Part shown: positions 43,525-57,156 of the stretch, piece by piece | Position numbering within the stretch: position 1 is the first letter of the stretch | Layout: each line of letters starts with the position of its first letter | Assembly (NCBI RefSeq): GCF_018614205.1 | Contig: NZ_JAGGOS010000094.1 | Coordinates: forward strand, 26,903 to 90,902 | Direction: 5' to 3' | DNA length: 64,000 bases | From: Streptomyces sp. ISL-36 | Lineage (GTDB): Bacteria > Actinomycetota > Actinomycetes > Streptomycetales > Streptomycetaceae | The notes under the pieces: model-generated | The model's input: only the letters and a program-made list of their open reading frames with translations | Database searches by the model: none | What the model was told of the DNA's origin: nothing | Translations under genes and position numbers: made by a program

Positions 43525-45678
43525 TCAGCCGATGTCCGGCGGATCCACCCGGACGCGCACCGGATCCCCGCCGCCCCGTGCCAGGCGGCCCGCCCGTGCC
43601 TTCTTGAGCGCGGCCGCCAACGCGGCCCCGTTCCCCGGCGGGACCCGTACCAGCGCCCGCTCCCACCGCTCCCCCGGTGGCGCGTCGCCCGGCCTGAGGG
43701 GGCCTCCGGGCCGGACGACCGGCAGGGCCACCGGCCCCAACACCTCGGCGTCGCCGGGGAGTTCGGCCATCGCGAGGAAAGCCTCCACCGCTTCCGGCGG
43801 GCCGGACACCGCCGCCATCCGTGACACGGGCGGGAAACCGAGCTCCGCCCGCTCCGCGAGCTCCCGCTGGGCGTGCCCGACCGGGTCCCACCGCACCAGC
43901 GCCTGGACCGGCCGCAGCGTGGGCTCGGCCACCACGACGACGACGCCGCCCCTGTCGCCCTCACCCTGCCCCCGCACCAGCGAGGCCGCGTCGATCCAGC
44001 GCCGCAGAGCCTCCTCACCGGCGCGGAGATCGGGGCGCGAGAGCATCGCCCAGCCGTCGAGAAGCAGCGCCGCCGCGTAGCCGCCCTCGGCGACGGGTTC
44101 GGCGCCCGGCGTGGACACGACCAGGGCGGGCCGCCCCGGCACGGTGTCCAGGACGTGGTCGCGCCCCGATGTCCGTACCGGCACCGCGGGGAACGCCCTG
44201 CCCAGTTCCTCCGCCGTCCGGCGGGCGCCCACGACCTGGGCGCGCAGCCGCGTCGCACCGCACTCCGCGCACTGCCAGTCGGCCGCGCCGCGCCCGCACC
44301 ACCCGCACCGCAGCTCCTGCTGCTCCGGGGCCTCCAGCGGCCCCGCGCAGTGCCGGCACCGCGCGGGCGTCCGGCACCTCTGGCACGCGAGCCTCGGCAC
44401 GTACCCTCGCCGCGGCACCTGGATGAGCACAGGACCGCTCTTGAGCCCTTCCCGTACCGCCTGCCAGGCCAGGGAGGGCAGCCGCGCCGCGCGCGCGGCC
44501 TCGTCGCGGGCCAGATCGGTGTCGCCCACGGTCCGCACCAGGGGGGCGGCGGCCCGCACCTGGTCGCGGCCGGCCGCCAGCGGCTTGGCCCAGCCGGACT
44601 CCACGAGCTGCGCGGCCTCGACCGTGCAGCTCGTACCGCCGAGGAGGAAGGCGGACCTGTCCTGGGCGGCGCGCAGCAGCAGTACGTCGCGCGCGTGCGG
44701 CTGTGGGGCGTGCGGCTCGCTGTGGCTGCCGTCCCCGTCGTCCCAGATGGCGACGAGTCCCAGGTCCCGTACGGGCGCGAACATCGCGGCCCGTGTTCCC
44801 ACGACCGCCCGCACGGAGCCCCGCCGTACCGCGAGCCACTGGGCGTACCGCTTCTCCGGTCCTGTCTCCGCCGTGAGCAGGGCGTGCCGCCCCTCGCCCA
44901 GGACGTCCTTCAGTGCCCTGTCGACGCGCGCCGCGGTCCGTCCGTCGGGCACCACGGCCAGCGCCCCCCGCCCGGAGGCGAGGGTGGCGCCCATGGCGCG
45001 GGCCAGCTCCTCGGCCCAGTGCGGCCCGGGCAGCGCGTTCCACACGGCGCGCGGCGCCCCGCCGCGCGCCAGGGAATCCAGGAACGCCGGGCCTCGGTCG
45101 TACCGCGCCCAGCTGCCCGGCTCCGGCGCGGGTGGGGGCGGCAGCGGCTCGGGGGACGGCTTCCCCTCGGCGCGGGCGCTGCGGGGCGGGATCGCCAGCT
45201 GGAGCACGTCGGCGAGGCTCCCCGCGTACCGGTCGGCCACCGCCCGGCAGAGTCCGAGGAGCTCGGCGCTCAGCACCGGCTCGGGCGAGACGACGTCGGC
45301 CAGCGCGGCCAGCGGCCCCGCGTAGTCCGACGCGGCCCGCCGCTCGACCAGGAAGCCGTCGATCAGCCGCCCGCCCTCCCGCCGTCCGTCCCTGACCTGG
45401 TGCGCACCGGCCCCGAACCGCACGCGCACCCGCACCCCCGGGAGCGCGACGGCGTCGAGCTCCTCGGGCACGGCGTAGTCGAAGAACTGGTCGAGATGCA
45501 GCACGCCCTTGTTGACCACCACGCGCGCGACGGGCAGCTCCTTGGCCAGCGCGGCGCCCCGCCAGGTCCGGGGCTTGGCCCGCGGCACCTTCGCCTTGCG
45601 CACGGTCTCCCGAATGAGCGCGAGCTGCTCGGGCGGCTCGGCGGCCGTCCCCTCCGTCTTCCCGTTCTCGCTGCTCAC
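43525..45678 (-). CDS. priA: PriA primosomal protein N', helicase motifs degenerate
   Basis: The 717-residue protein has the PriA N-terminal 3'-DNA-binding domain (RVVVNKGVLHLDQFFDYAVPEEL) and the central zinc region (CQRCRTPARCRHCAGP, CGWCGRG, CAEC). The Walker A motif of active PriA is missing, and the DEEH box is replaced by a DDGD-like segment (IWDDGDGSHSEPHAP). Actinobacterial PriA proteins are known for lacking helicase motifs, so this is likely a replication-restart adaptor rather than a translocase. GTG 45678 is chosen because MSSENGK-like starts are usual in the genus. Confidence 0.88.
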   Translation of the reverse strand: MSSENGKTEGTAAEPPEQLALIRETVRKAKVPRAKPRTWRGAALAKELPVARVVVNKGVLHLDQFFDYAVPEELDAVALPGVRVRVRFGAGAHQVRDGRREGGRLIDGFLVERRAASDYAGPLAALADVVSPEPVLSAELLGLCRAVADRYAGSLADVLQLAIPPRSARAEGKPSPEPLPPPPAPEPGSWARYDRGPAFLDSLARGGAPRAVWNALPGPHWAEELARAMGATLASGRGALAVVPDGRTAARVDRALKDVLGEGRHALLTAETGPEKRYAQWLAVRRGSVRAVVGTRAAMFAPVRDLGLVAIWDDGDGSHSEPHAPQPHARDVLLLRAAQDRSAFLLGGTSCTVEAAQLVESGWAKPLAAGRDQVRAAAPLVRTVGDTDLARDEAARAARLPSLAWQAVREGLKSGPVLIQVPRRGYVPRLACQRCRTPARCRHCAGPLEAPEQQELRCGWCGRGAADWQCAECGATRLRAQVVGARRTAEELGRAFPAVPVRTSGRDHVLDTVPGRPALVVSTPGAEPVAEGGYAAALLLDGWAMLSRPDLRAGEEALRRWIDAASLVRGQGEGDRGGVVVVVAEPTLRPVQALVRWDPVGHAQRELAERAELGFPPVSRMAAVSGPPEAVEAFLAMAELPGDAEVLGPVALPVVRPGGPLRPGDAPPGERWERALVRVPPGNGAALAAALKKARAGRLARGGGDPVRVRVDPPDIG

Positions 45679-45720
45679 AGCCCCATACCTACCAGACGCC
45701 ACCGACAGCCGGACATGAGA

Positions 45721-45750
45721 GAGCCCGGCACCCCACGGGGTGCCGGGCTC
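45721..45750 (-). terminator. Terminator after metK
   Basis: GAGCCCGGCACCCC (45721-45734) and GGGGTGCCGGGCTC (45737-45750) form a perfect stem of up to 14 bp, 30 bases downstream of the metK stop and upstream of priA. Confidence 0.75.
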
Positions 45751-45779
45751 CGCTCGGAGACCGTGCTCGAAACCGGTGC

Positions 45780-46988
45780 TTACAGACCCGCGGCCTCGCG
45801 CAGGGCGTCCACGCGGTCGGTGCGCTCCCAGGTGAAGTCGGGGAGCTCGCGGCCGAAGTGGCCGTAGGCCGCCGTCTGGGAGTAGATCGGGCGCAGCAGG
45901 TCGAGGTCGCGGATGATCGCGGCCGGGCGGAGGTCGAAGACCTCGCCGATGGCGTGCTCGATCTTCTCGGGCTCGACCGTGTGGGTGCCGAAGGTCTCGA
46001 CGAAGAGGCCGACGGGCTCCGCCTTGCCGATCGCGTAGGCGACCTGGACCTCGCAGCGCGAGGCGAGGCCGGCGGCCACGACGTTCTTGGCGACCCAGCG
46101 CATGGCGTAGGCGGCCGAGCGGTCCACCTTGGACGGGTCCTTGCCGGAGAAGGCGCCGCCGCCGTGGCGGGCCATGCCGCCGTAGGTGTCGATGATGATC
46201 TTGCGGCCGGTGAGGCCGGCGTCGCCCATCGGGCCGCCGATCTCGAAGCGCCCGGTGGGGTTCACCAGCAGGCGGTAGCCCTCGGTGTCCAGCTTGATGC
46301 CGTCCTCGACGAGCTGCTGCAGCACGTGCTCGACGACGAACTCACGGATGTCGGGCGCGAGCAGCGACTCGAGGTCGATGTCGGAGGCGTGCTGCGAGGA
46401 GACCACGACGGTGTCGAGGCGGACGGCCTTGTCGCCGTCGTACTCGATGGTGACCTGGGTCTTGCCGTCGGGACGCAGGTACGGGATGGTCCCGTTCTTG
46501 CGGACCTCGGTGAGGCGGCGGGAGAGCCGGTGGGCGATGTGGATCGGGAGCGGCATCAGCTCCGGGGTCTCGTCCGACGCGTAGCCGAACATCAGGCCCT
46601 GGTCGCCGGCGCCCTGCTTGTCGAGCTCGTCCTCATCGCCCTCGACGCGCTTCTCGTACGCCGTGTCGACGCCCTGCGCGATGTCCGGGGACTGCGACCC
46701 GATGGAGACCGAGACGCCGCAGGAGGCGCCGTCGAAGCCCTTCTTCGAGGAGTCGTACCCGATTTCGAGGATCTTGTTCCGTACGAGGGTGGGGATGTCG
46801 GCCCACGCCTTCGTGGTGACCTCACCGGCGACGTGCACGAGGCCGGTGGTGATCAGCGTCTCGACGGCGACACGGGAGGTGGGGTCCTCGCGGAGGAGCG
46901 CGTCGAGAATGGTGTCGCTGATCTGGTCAGCGATCTTGTCGGGGTGACCCTCGGTCACGGACTCCGAAGTGAACAGACGACGGGACAC
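45780..46988 (-). CDS. metK: S-adenosylmethionine synthetase
   Basis: The 402-residue enzyme makes SAM from methionine and ATP. GTG 46988 gives SRRLFTSESVTEGHPDKIADQISD, with the ATP-binding GHPDK motif; GAGDQGLMFGYA is the family signature, and GGGAFSGKDPSKVDRSAAY the C-terminal P-loop-like motif. The open frame runs 119 codons further upstream but that part is not MetK-like. I see no SAM riboswitch in the leader. A terminator separates it from priA. Confidence 0.96.
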   Translation of the reverse strand: MSRRLFTSESVTEGHPDKIADQISDTILDALLREDPTSRVAVETLITTGLVHVAGEVTTKAWADIPTLVRNKILEIGYDSSKKGFDGASCGVSVSIGSQSPDIAQGVDTAYEKRVEGDEDELDKQGAGDQGLMFGYASDETPELMPLPIHIAHRLSRRLTEVRKNGTIPYLRPDGKTQVTIEYDGDKAVRLDTVVVSSQHASDIDLESLLAPDIREFVVEHVLQQLVEDGIKLDTEGYRLLVNPTGRFEIGGPMGDAGLTGRKIIIDTYGGMARHGGGAFSGKDPSKVDRSAAYAMRWVAKNVVAAGLASRCEVQVAYAIGKAEPVGLFVETFGTHTVEPEKIEHAIGEVFDLRPAAIIRDLDLLRPIYSQTAAYGHFGRELPDFTWERTDRVDALREAAGL

Positions 46989-47199
46989 AATGCTCCCTGT
47001 GGTTGCAGCGGCTGCTGGCTCAACAATGTCGGACGGCAGGGGGCTGCGCCCCGCGTCGTACCGAGACCAGTCTACTGGGCGTGCTCGGGCATTGGGCCAG
47101 GTGTCTCGCAAGGTGGGAGCCGGGGTGTCACCGAATCCGGCCTCCCGTCCGCCGCGCACACCTGTTCCGGTCGCCCGAGAGGACCGGTATCGCGGGATT

Positions 47200-48468
47200 T
47201 CACTCGGCCGGGCCGGTGAAATCCGGACGAGTGGGAGATTTCTCTGAATCATTCGCGGGCAGGGACCGCAGGCGGGGTGCGACAAGATCCCAGACGATCT
47301 CCGCGAGGGCTTCCTTGGGCCCGTACGGTACGGGCGTGTCCGCACCGTCCGCCGCGAGCACGACGGCCTCGTTCTCCTCGGAGCCGAAGGTCTTGCGCTC
47401 CCCCACCTCGTTGACCACGAGCAGGTCGCAGCGCTTGCGGCGCAGCTTCTCCCGGCCGTTGGCGAGGACGTCGTCGGTCTCGGCGGCGAAGCCGACGATC
47501 ACCTGTCCGGGCAGGGCGCGGTCGGCCGAGATCTCGGCGAGGATGTCGGGGTTGCGGACCAGTTCGACGGTGGGGGCTCCCCCGTCGTCCGTCTTCTTGA
47601 TCTTGCCCGAGGCGTAGGCCGCGGGGCGGAAGTCGGCGACGGCGGCGGCCATGACCACGGCGTCGGCGTCTGCCGCCGCCTTGAGGACGGCCTCACGGAG
47701 CTGGAGGGCGGTGCCGACGTGGACGACGTCGACGCCGGCCGGGTCGGGGAGCGTGCTGTTGGCCTCGACGAGCGTGACCCGGGCGCCCCGGGCGGCGGCG
47801 GCCTTGGCGAGGGCGTAGCCCTGCTTGCCGGAGGAACGGTTGCCCAGGTAGCGGACCGGGTCCAGGGGCTCACGCGTGCCGCCCGCGCTGACCACGACAT
47901 GGCGGCCGGCCAGGTCGGGCGAGGCGGCGGCGCCGCGCGCCAGGACCCGCCGGCATACCTCGAAGATCTCGGCGGCCTCGGGCAGCCGCCCCTTGCCGGT
48001 GTCGACGCCGGTCAGCCGGCCGACGGCGGGCTCGATGACGACGGCGCCGCGGCGGCGCAGTGTGGCGACGTTCTCCTGGGTGGCCGGGTGCTCCCACATC
48101 TCGGTGTGCATCGCCGGGGCGAAGACGACCGGGCAGCGCGCGGTGAGGAGCGTGTTGGTCAGCAGGTCGTCGGCGAGGCCGTGGGCGGCCTTGGCGAGCA
48201 TGTCGGCGGTGGCGGGGGCCACCACCACCAGGTCGGCGGCCTGTCCGATCCGTACGTGCGGGACCTCGTGGACGGTCTCCCACACCTCGGTGGAGACGGG
48301 GTTGCCGGAGAGGGCGGACCAGGTCGCCGCGCCGACGAAGTGCAGCGCGGAGTCGGTCGGGACGACCCGTACGTCGTGGCCCGACTCGGTCAGCCGCCGC
48401 AGCAGCTCACACGCCTTGTACGCGGCGATGCCGCCGCTGACTCCCAGGACGACCTTCGGCTTTGCCAC
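47200..48468 (-). CDS. coaBC: Bifunctional PPC decarboxylase / phosphopantothenoylcysteine synthase
   Basis: The 422-residue protein acts in coenzyme A synthesis. The N-terminal CoaC flavoprotein domain has GVSGGIAAYKACELLRRL, the catalytic-site PAMHTEMWEHPA and a substrate-recognition PASANT-like segment (APATADMLAKAAHGLADDLL). The C-terminal CoaB domain has GGTREPLDPVRYLGNRSSGKQG and NDI/KIKKT-type CTP-binding segments. GTG 48468 gives the standard start; GTG 48483 is an alternative. Follows rpoZ after a terminator. Confidence 0.95.
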   Translation of the reverse strand: MAKPKVVLGVSGGIAAYKACELLRRLTESGHDVRVVPTDSALHFVGAATWSALSGNPVSTEVWETVHEVPHVRIGQAADLVVVAPATADMLAKAAHGLADDLLTNTLLTARCPVVFAPAMHTEMWEHPATQENVATLRRRGAVVIEPAVGRLTGVDTGKGRLPEAAEIFEVCRRVLARGAAASPDLAGRHVVVSAGGTREPLDPVRYLGNRSSGKQGYALAKAAAARGARVTLVEANSTLPDPAGVDVVHVGTALQLREAVLKAAADADAVVMAAAVADFRPAAYASGKIKKTDDGGAPTVELVRNPDILAEISADRALPGQVIVGFAAETDDVLANGREKLRRKRCDLLVVNEVGERKTFGSEENEAVVLAADGADTPVPYGPKEALAEIVWDLVAPRLRSLPANDSEKSPTRPDFTGPAE

Positions 48469-48518
48469 GGCGCTCAACTTCACTCCCCGCGCTCGGATGC
48501 GTACGACTCCATGAGACA

Positions 48519-48552
48519 CCACAGGCCCGGCGGATGTCCGCCGGGCCTGTGG
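48519..48552 (-). terminator. Terminator after rpoZ
   Basis: CCACAGGCCCGGCGGA (48519-48534) and TCCGCCGGGCCTGTGG (48537-48552) form a perfect 16-bp stem with a very short loop, 27 bases past the rpoZ stop on the minus strand. Confidence 0.8.
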
Positions 48553-48578
48553 TGACAAATGTGACAAGCGTTACGCGC

Positions 48579-48851
48579 TTACTGGGCCGGGCCCTCGATG
48601 GCCTCGGAGGTCAGCAGACCCGCGTTGATCTCGCGCAGGGCGATGGAGAGCGGCTTCTCGTGGACGTGGGTGTCGACGAGCGGACCGACGTACTCGAGCA
48701 GGCCCTCGCCGAGCTGCGAGTAGTACGCGTTGATCTGGCGCGCGCGCTTGGCCGCGTAGATCACGAGGCTGTACTTCGAGTCGGTGGCCTCGAGCAGCTC
48801 GTCGATCGGCGGGTTGATGATGCCCTCGGGCGCGGTGATGGAAGAGGACAC
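48579..48851 (-). CDS. rpoZ: RNA polymerase omega subunit
   Basis: The 90-residue protein has the omega pattern: PPIDELLEATDSKYSLVIYAAKRARQINAYYSQLGEG, with the Y-x-L-V-x-x-A-A-K-R-A-R-Q-I motif that contacts the beta' subunit. The GTG start at 48851 lies 69 bases downstream of gmk, the usual gmk-rpoZ order. Omega helps assemble RNA polymerase and affects development in Streptomyces. Confidence 0.96.
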   Translation of the reverse strand: MSSSITAPEGIINPPIDELLEATDSKYSLVIYAAKRARQINAYYSQLGEGLLEYVGPLVDTHVHEKPLSIALREINAGLLTSEAIEGPAQ

Positions 48852-48920
48852 GCTCTGCCTTCCGAAGAAACTTCTGGGTGAGCTGATCCGGGTGATCAGA
48901 TCCAGGTGATCAGAAATCGA

Positions 48921-49484
48921 TCAAACAACGTTCATCAAGGCTAGCAGCTCGCGCGCCACGTCCTCGACCGAGGTGTTGACCAGGGTGGTGTCGAACTCCG
49001 GCTCAGCGGCCAGTTCGATCTTGGCGGCCTCGAGCCGGCGCTCGATGACCTCGGGCGACTCCGTGCCGCGGCCGGTGAGCCGGCGGACCAGCTCGTCCCA
49101 GCTCGGCGGGGCCAGGAAGACCAGCTGGGACTCCGGCATGGAGTCCTTGACCTGCCGGGCGCCCTGGAGGTCGATCTCGAGCAGCACGGGCTCGCCCGCC
49201 TCCAGGCGGTCCAGGACCGCGCGGCGCGGCGTGCCGTAGCGGTTGCCCGCGAACTCGGCCCACTCGAGGAGTTCCCCGTTGGCGACCAGCTTGTCGAACT
49301 CGTCGTCCGTCACGAAGAAGTAGTGGACGCCGTGCTTCTCGCCGGGACGCGGCTTTCGTGTCGTGGCCGACACCGAGAGCCAGACCTCGGGATGGACCTT
49401 GCGCATATGAGCGACGACCGTGCTCTTGCCGACCCCGGAGGGGCCGGAGAGCACGGTCAGCCGCGGACGTACCTCTGCTGCCAT
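48921..49484 (-). CDS. gmk: Guanylate kinase
   Basis: The 187-residue enzyme phosphorylates GMP to GDP. It has the P-loop LSGPSGVGKSTVVAHM, the GMP-binding SVSATTRKPRPGEKHGVHYFFV segment and LLEIDLQGARQVK. ATG 49484 is followed by the typical family N terminus. It precedes rpoZ and follows sihF by 49 bases, the standard actinobacterial order. Confidence 0.96.
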   Translation of the reverse strand: MAAEVRPRLTVLSGPSGVGKSTVVAHMRKVHPEVWLSVSATTRKPRPGEKHGVHYFFVTDDEFDKLVANGELLEWAEFAGNRYGTPRRAVLDRLEAGEPVLLEIDLQGARQVKDSMPESQLVFLAPPSWDELVRRLTGRGTESPEVIERRLEAAKIELAAEPEFDTTLVNTSVEDVARELLALMNVV

Positions 49485-49533
49485 GCAGCGATTATTCCAG
49501 CTTTACGGGTATGCCTGGGACGGCAGTCCCGGC

Positions 49534-49857
49534 TCAGGCGCCGGTGCTGCCGAACTCACGCTCCAGGGAGGCGATCTGGTTGGAGCCGAGACCGCGCACA
49601 CGACGGCTTTCGGAGATGCCGAGTCGCTCCATGATCTGCTTGGCGCGGACCTTGCCCACGCCAGGCAGGGACTCGAGCAGCGCGGAGACCTTCATCTTGC
49701 CGATGACGTCGTTCTCCTGGCCCGTCTTGATGACCTCGTGGAGGGAGGCGCCGGAGTGCTTGAGTCGATTCTTGACCTCGGCCCGCTCCCGGCGAGCCGC
49801 GGCGGCCTTTTCGAGCGCGGCTGCGCGCTGTTCAGGGGTAAGGGGCGGAAGAGCCAC
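49534..49857 (-). CDS. sihF: Actinobacterial integration host factor (sIHF)
   Basis: The 107-residue nucleoid protein has an N-terminal helix (LPPLTPEQRAAALEKAAAARRERAEVKNRLKHSG) and a helix-two turns-helix (H2TH) DNA-binding region (LLESLPGVGKVRAKQIMERLGISESRRVRGLGSNQ). It is the Streptomyces sIHF family (mIHF in mycobacteria), which binds DNA non-specifically and affects development. GTG 49857 gives the known length, with the open frame continuing upstream to 49920. Its promoter is in the 275-base gap after pyrF. Confidence 0.94.
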   Translation of the reverse strand: MALPPLTPEQRAAALEKAAAARRERAEVKNRLKHSGASLHEVIKTGQENDVIGKMKVSALLESLPGVGKVRAKQIMERLGISESRRVRGLGSNQIASLEREFGSTGA

Positions 49858-50018
49858 GCCTACGTCACCTCGGATGTCGAACTGTCGGATACGGACCGGT
49901 GAGGAACCTAGTCGCCCCACACCAGTGGAGCAACGATCAACGCAGTGACCGTTGAACGCTGACTCTGCCCCGGAGACTAGCGGCCAATGCCTCTCCAGTC
50001 AGCGAGAACGAACGAAAA

Positions 50019-50046
50019 GTCCTGGTCAGCATCGACCGACCAGGAC
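50019..50046 (-). terminator. Terminator at the end of the pyr operon
   Basis: GTCCTGGTC (50019-50027) pairs with GACCAGGAC (50038-50046) around a 10-base loop; read on the minus strand the stem is followed by TTTTCGTTCGTTCT. It lies 87 bases past the pyrF stop. Confidence 0.8.
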
Positions 50047-50132
50047 ATTTCCGGCGTAACGACCGGCTTTTCGGCCAAGTTCTTGCCAAGGAGTGAGACA
50101 GCTCCCACCTGCGCATTGGCCGTACGGGCGGT

Positions 50133-50974
50133 TTACGCCCCGACGGCCTCGCGGATCTCGTCCGCGTACCGCTCCGCCGAGGCCCGCAGCGCGGAGGCGT
50201 CCGGGCCGTGCCTCAGGACACCCCGGCTGACGTTCGGGACCACGTTGCGGACCGCCGCGCCGAAGACCGCCGGAAGGTCGGCCGGGGTCGCGCCCTGCGC
50301 ACCGATGCCCGGAGCCAGGAGGGGGCCGTTGATGTCGAGGTCGAAGGAGGAGAGGTCGCCGAGGGTGGCGCCGACGACCGCGCCGAAGGAGCCCATGGGC
50401 GTCTGCCCCGCGTTCTCCTCGGCGAGATGGGCCAGCATGGTCGCGCCGATCGTCCGGCCCGCCGGGTCGTCGGTCCGCACCGCCCGCTGCACCTCGGCGC
50501 CCTCCGGGTTGGAGGTGAGGGCCAGCACGAACAGGCCCGTGCCGCTCTCCCGGGCGAGGTCGACGGCCGGCTTCAGCGAGCCGTAACCGAGGTACGGGGA
50601 GACCGTCAGCGCGTCCGAGAAGAGCGGAGCGTCCTTGCGGAGGTACGTCTCGGCGTAGGCGGCCATCGTGGAGCCGATGTCGCCGCGCTTGGCGTCCATG
50701 ACGACCAGGCCGCCCGCCTCGCGCAGGCCGGCGACCGCGCGCTCCAGGACGGCGATGCCCCGGGAGCCGAACCGCTCGAAGAACGCGGACTGCGGCTTGA
50801 ACACGGCGACGGTGTCCGCCAGCGCCTCGACGACCGTGAAGGTGAAGCGCTCCAGGCCCGCGATGTCGTCGGTCAGGCCCCAGGAGTCGAGCAGGGCGGC
50901 GTGCGGGTCGATGCCGACGCAGAGGGGGCCGCGCTCGTCCATGGCGGAGCGGAGGCGGGTACCGAAGGAGGGGA

Positions 50975-50978
<4 letters not shown>
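50133..50978 (-). CDS. pyrF: Orotidine 5'-phosphate decarboxylase
   Basis: The 281-residue enzyme makes UMP. The family's type 2 form is seen: PLCVGIDPHAALLDSWGL, and the catalytic stretch VVMDAKRGDIGSTM with the Asp-Lys-Asp triad. ALTSNPEGAE is the phosphate region. GTG 50978 overlaps the pyrD stop by four bases, indicating coupling. It is the last gene before the pyr terminator. Confidence 0.96.
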
Positions 50979-52084
<1,106 letters not shown>

Positions 52085-52101
52085 GGGGGTGTCCTCACCA
52101 A

Positions 52102-52131
52102 GAGGGGGACACCGTTTCCGGTGTCCCCCTC
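52102..52131 (-). terminator. Hairpin between carB and pyrD
   Basis: GAGGGGGACACCG (52102-52114) and CGGTGTCCCCCTC (52119-52131) form a perfect 13-bp stem with a 4-base loop, just past the carB stop and 18 bases before the pyrD start. No T-run follows; it could be a partial terminator, mRNA processing or stability element that lowers pyrD/pyrF expression relative to carAB. Confidence 0.6.
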
Positions 52132-52140
52132 GTCGGGCTG

Positions 52141-55441
<3,301 letters not shown>

Positions 55442-55449
<8 letters not shown>

Positions 55450-56590
55450 GCTCGGCCTCCATCAGGGATACGAAACGGTCGAAGAGGTACGCGGCGTCGT
55501 GCGGGCCCGCGGCCGCCTCGGGGTGGTACTGGACGCTGAAGGCCGGCCGGTCGAGCAGCTGGAGGCCCTCGACGACCTGGTCGTTCAGGCAGACGTGGGA
55601 GACCTCGGCACGGCCGTAGGGGGTGTCCGAGACCTTGTCGAGGGGCGCGTCGACGGCGAAGCCGTGGTTGTGCGCGGTGACCTCGACCTTGCCGGTGGTG
55701 CGGTCCTGCACCGGCTGGTTGATGCCGCGGTGGCCGTACTTCAGCTTGTAGGTGCCGAAGCCGAGGGCGCGGCCGAGGATCTGGTTGCCGAAGCAGATGC
55801 CGAAGAGCGGGGTCTTGCGCTCCAGGACGCCCTGCATGACGGAGACGGGGCCGTCGGCGGTGGCCGGGTCGCCCGGGCCGTTGGAGAAGAACACGCCGTC
55901 GGGCTGGACGGCGTAGACGTCCTCGACGGTGGCGGTGGCGGGCAGCACGTGGACCTCGATGCCGCGCTCGGCCATCCGGTGCGGGGTCATGCCCTTGATG
56001 CCGAGGTCGACGGCGGCGACGGTGAACTTCTTCTCGCCGATGGCGGGGACGACGTACGTCTCCTTGGTGGCGACCTCGGCGGAGAGGTTCGCGCCCTTCA
56101 TCTGCGGGGCTTCCTGGACCTTGGCGAGCAGCACGGCGTCGTCCGTGACCCCGGCGAACGCCTCTCCAGAGAAGATGCCGACGCGCATGGCGCCGCGCTC
56201 GCGCAGGTGGCGGGTGAGGGCGCGGGTGTCGATGCCGGAGATGCCGACGACGCCCTGGGCGGCGAGCTCCTCGTCGAGCGAGCGCCGGGCGCGCCAGTTG
56301 GAGGAGACGCGGGCGGGGTCACGGACGACGTAACCGGCGACCCAGATCTTCGCGGACTCGGCGTCCTCGTCGTTGACGCCGGTGTTGCCGACGTGCGGGG
56401 CGGTCATCACGACGACCTGGCGGTGGTACGACGGGTCGGTGAGGGTCTCCTGGTAGCCGGTCATGCCGGTGGAGAACACGGCCTCGCCGAAGGTCTCCCC
56501 CACGGCCCCATAGGCGCGGCCGCGGAAGATGCGGCCGTCCTCCAGGACGAGTACGGCGGGAGCCTTGGCTCCCCTAGTGGAGGTCGTCAT
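55442..56590 (-). CDS. carA: Carbamoyl-phosphate synthase small subunit
   Basis: The 382-residue glutaminase supplies ammonia to carB. The N-terminal domain (VLVLEDGRIFRGRAYGAVGETFGEAVFSTGMTGYQE) is followed by a class I glutamine amidotransferase domain with the nucleophile Cys in PLFGICFGNQILGRALG and the His-Glu pair near QYHPEAAAGPHD. Start overlaps the stop of the PH-like protein gene by four bases; stop overlaps carB by eight. Thus translation through the operon is tightly coupled. Confidence 0.97.
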
Positions 56591-57156
56591 CGTGCGGTGC
56601 CTTCCGTCGTGCGTGTGTGGTTCATGGAGTTGATGGCCTCGACCCAGGCGGCGTGCTCGGCCGCGCGGTCGGAGCGGAAGCCGGAGTCGAGCAGCTGGTC
56701 GCCGTGCGCCCAGGTGACGATCAGCAGTCCGCCCTCGGCGAGGACCTTGCCGGCGATGCCCTTGTCGAGGCGGGCCTCGCGCAGGGCTTCGGCCGGGACG
56801 AAGAAGTCGTTCGCCCCGGGGCGTACGACCTCGATCCCCGCATCGGTGAGCGTGAGCTCGACGCGGCTGCGGGTGCCGAGGCCGTGGGCCACGATCCGGT
56901 CGAGCCAGTGCCCGGCGGTCGTGGATCCGTGGTAGCGCCCGCTGAGAGTCAGTCTCGCCTCACCGGCCGTCTCCGGCGCGGTGGGAAGCTCCGGCAGTCC
57001 GGACTGGAGGCTGCCGCGCCACTTCCATCCCTGGCGCATCAGCCAGTAGACGAAGGCGACGAAGAGACCCAGGCCGACCACCCAGCCGACGCGTCCGGCC
57101 CAGTTGGTGACCTCCGCCGATTTCTCCCCGGCGGCCAGGATGATCACAGGTGTCAC
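56587..57156 (-). CDS. Membrane-anchored PH-like protein within the pyr operon
   Basis: The 189-residue protein has one N-terminal transmembrane helix (VGWVVGLGLFVAFVYWLM) and a soluble beta-rich domain (ARLTLSGRYHGSTTAGHWLDRIVAHGLG, VELTLTDAGIEVVRPGANDFFVPAEAL) of the bacterial PH-like type. It overlaps pyrC upstream and carA downstream by four bases each, so it is coupled to the pyrimidine genes. Its position is conserved in Streptomyces, as I recall, but its role in pyrimidine synthesis or elsewhere is unknown. Confidence 0.8.
   Translation of the reverse strand: MTPVIILAAGEKSAEVTNWAGRVGWVVGLGLFVAFVYWLMRQGWKWRGSLQSGLPELPTAPETAGEARLTLSGRYHGSTTAGHWLDRIVAHGLGTRSRVELTLTDAGIEVVRPGANDFFVPAEALREARLDKGIAGKVLAEGGLLIVTWAHGDQLLDSGFRSDRAAEHAAWVEAINSMNHTRTTEGTAR

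Noticed and set aside
46989..47199. SAM riboswitch in front of metK
   Set aside because: No SAM-I, SAM-II or SAM-IV conserved core or pseudoknot could be recognised in the 211-base leader.
45780..47345. MetK extended at the N terminus by 119 residues
   Set aside because: The added residues are not MetK-like; GTG 46988 gives the standard MetK N terminus and length.
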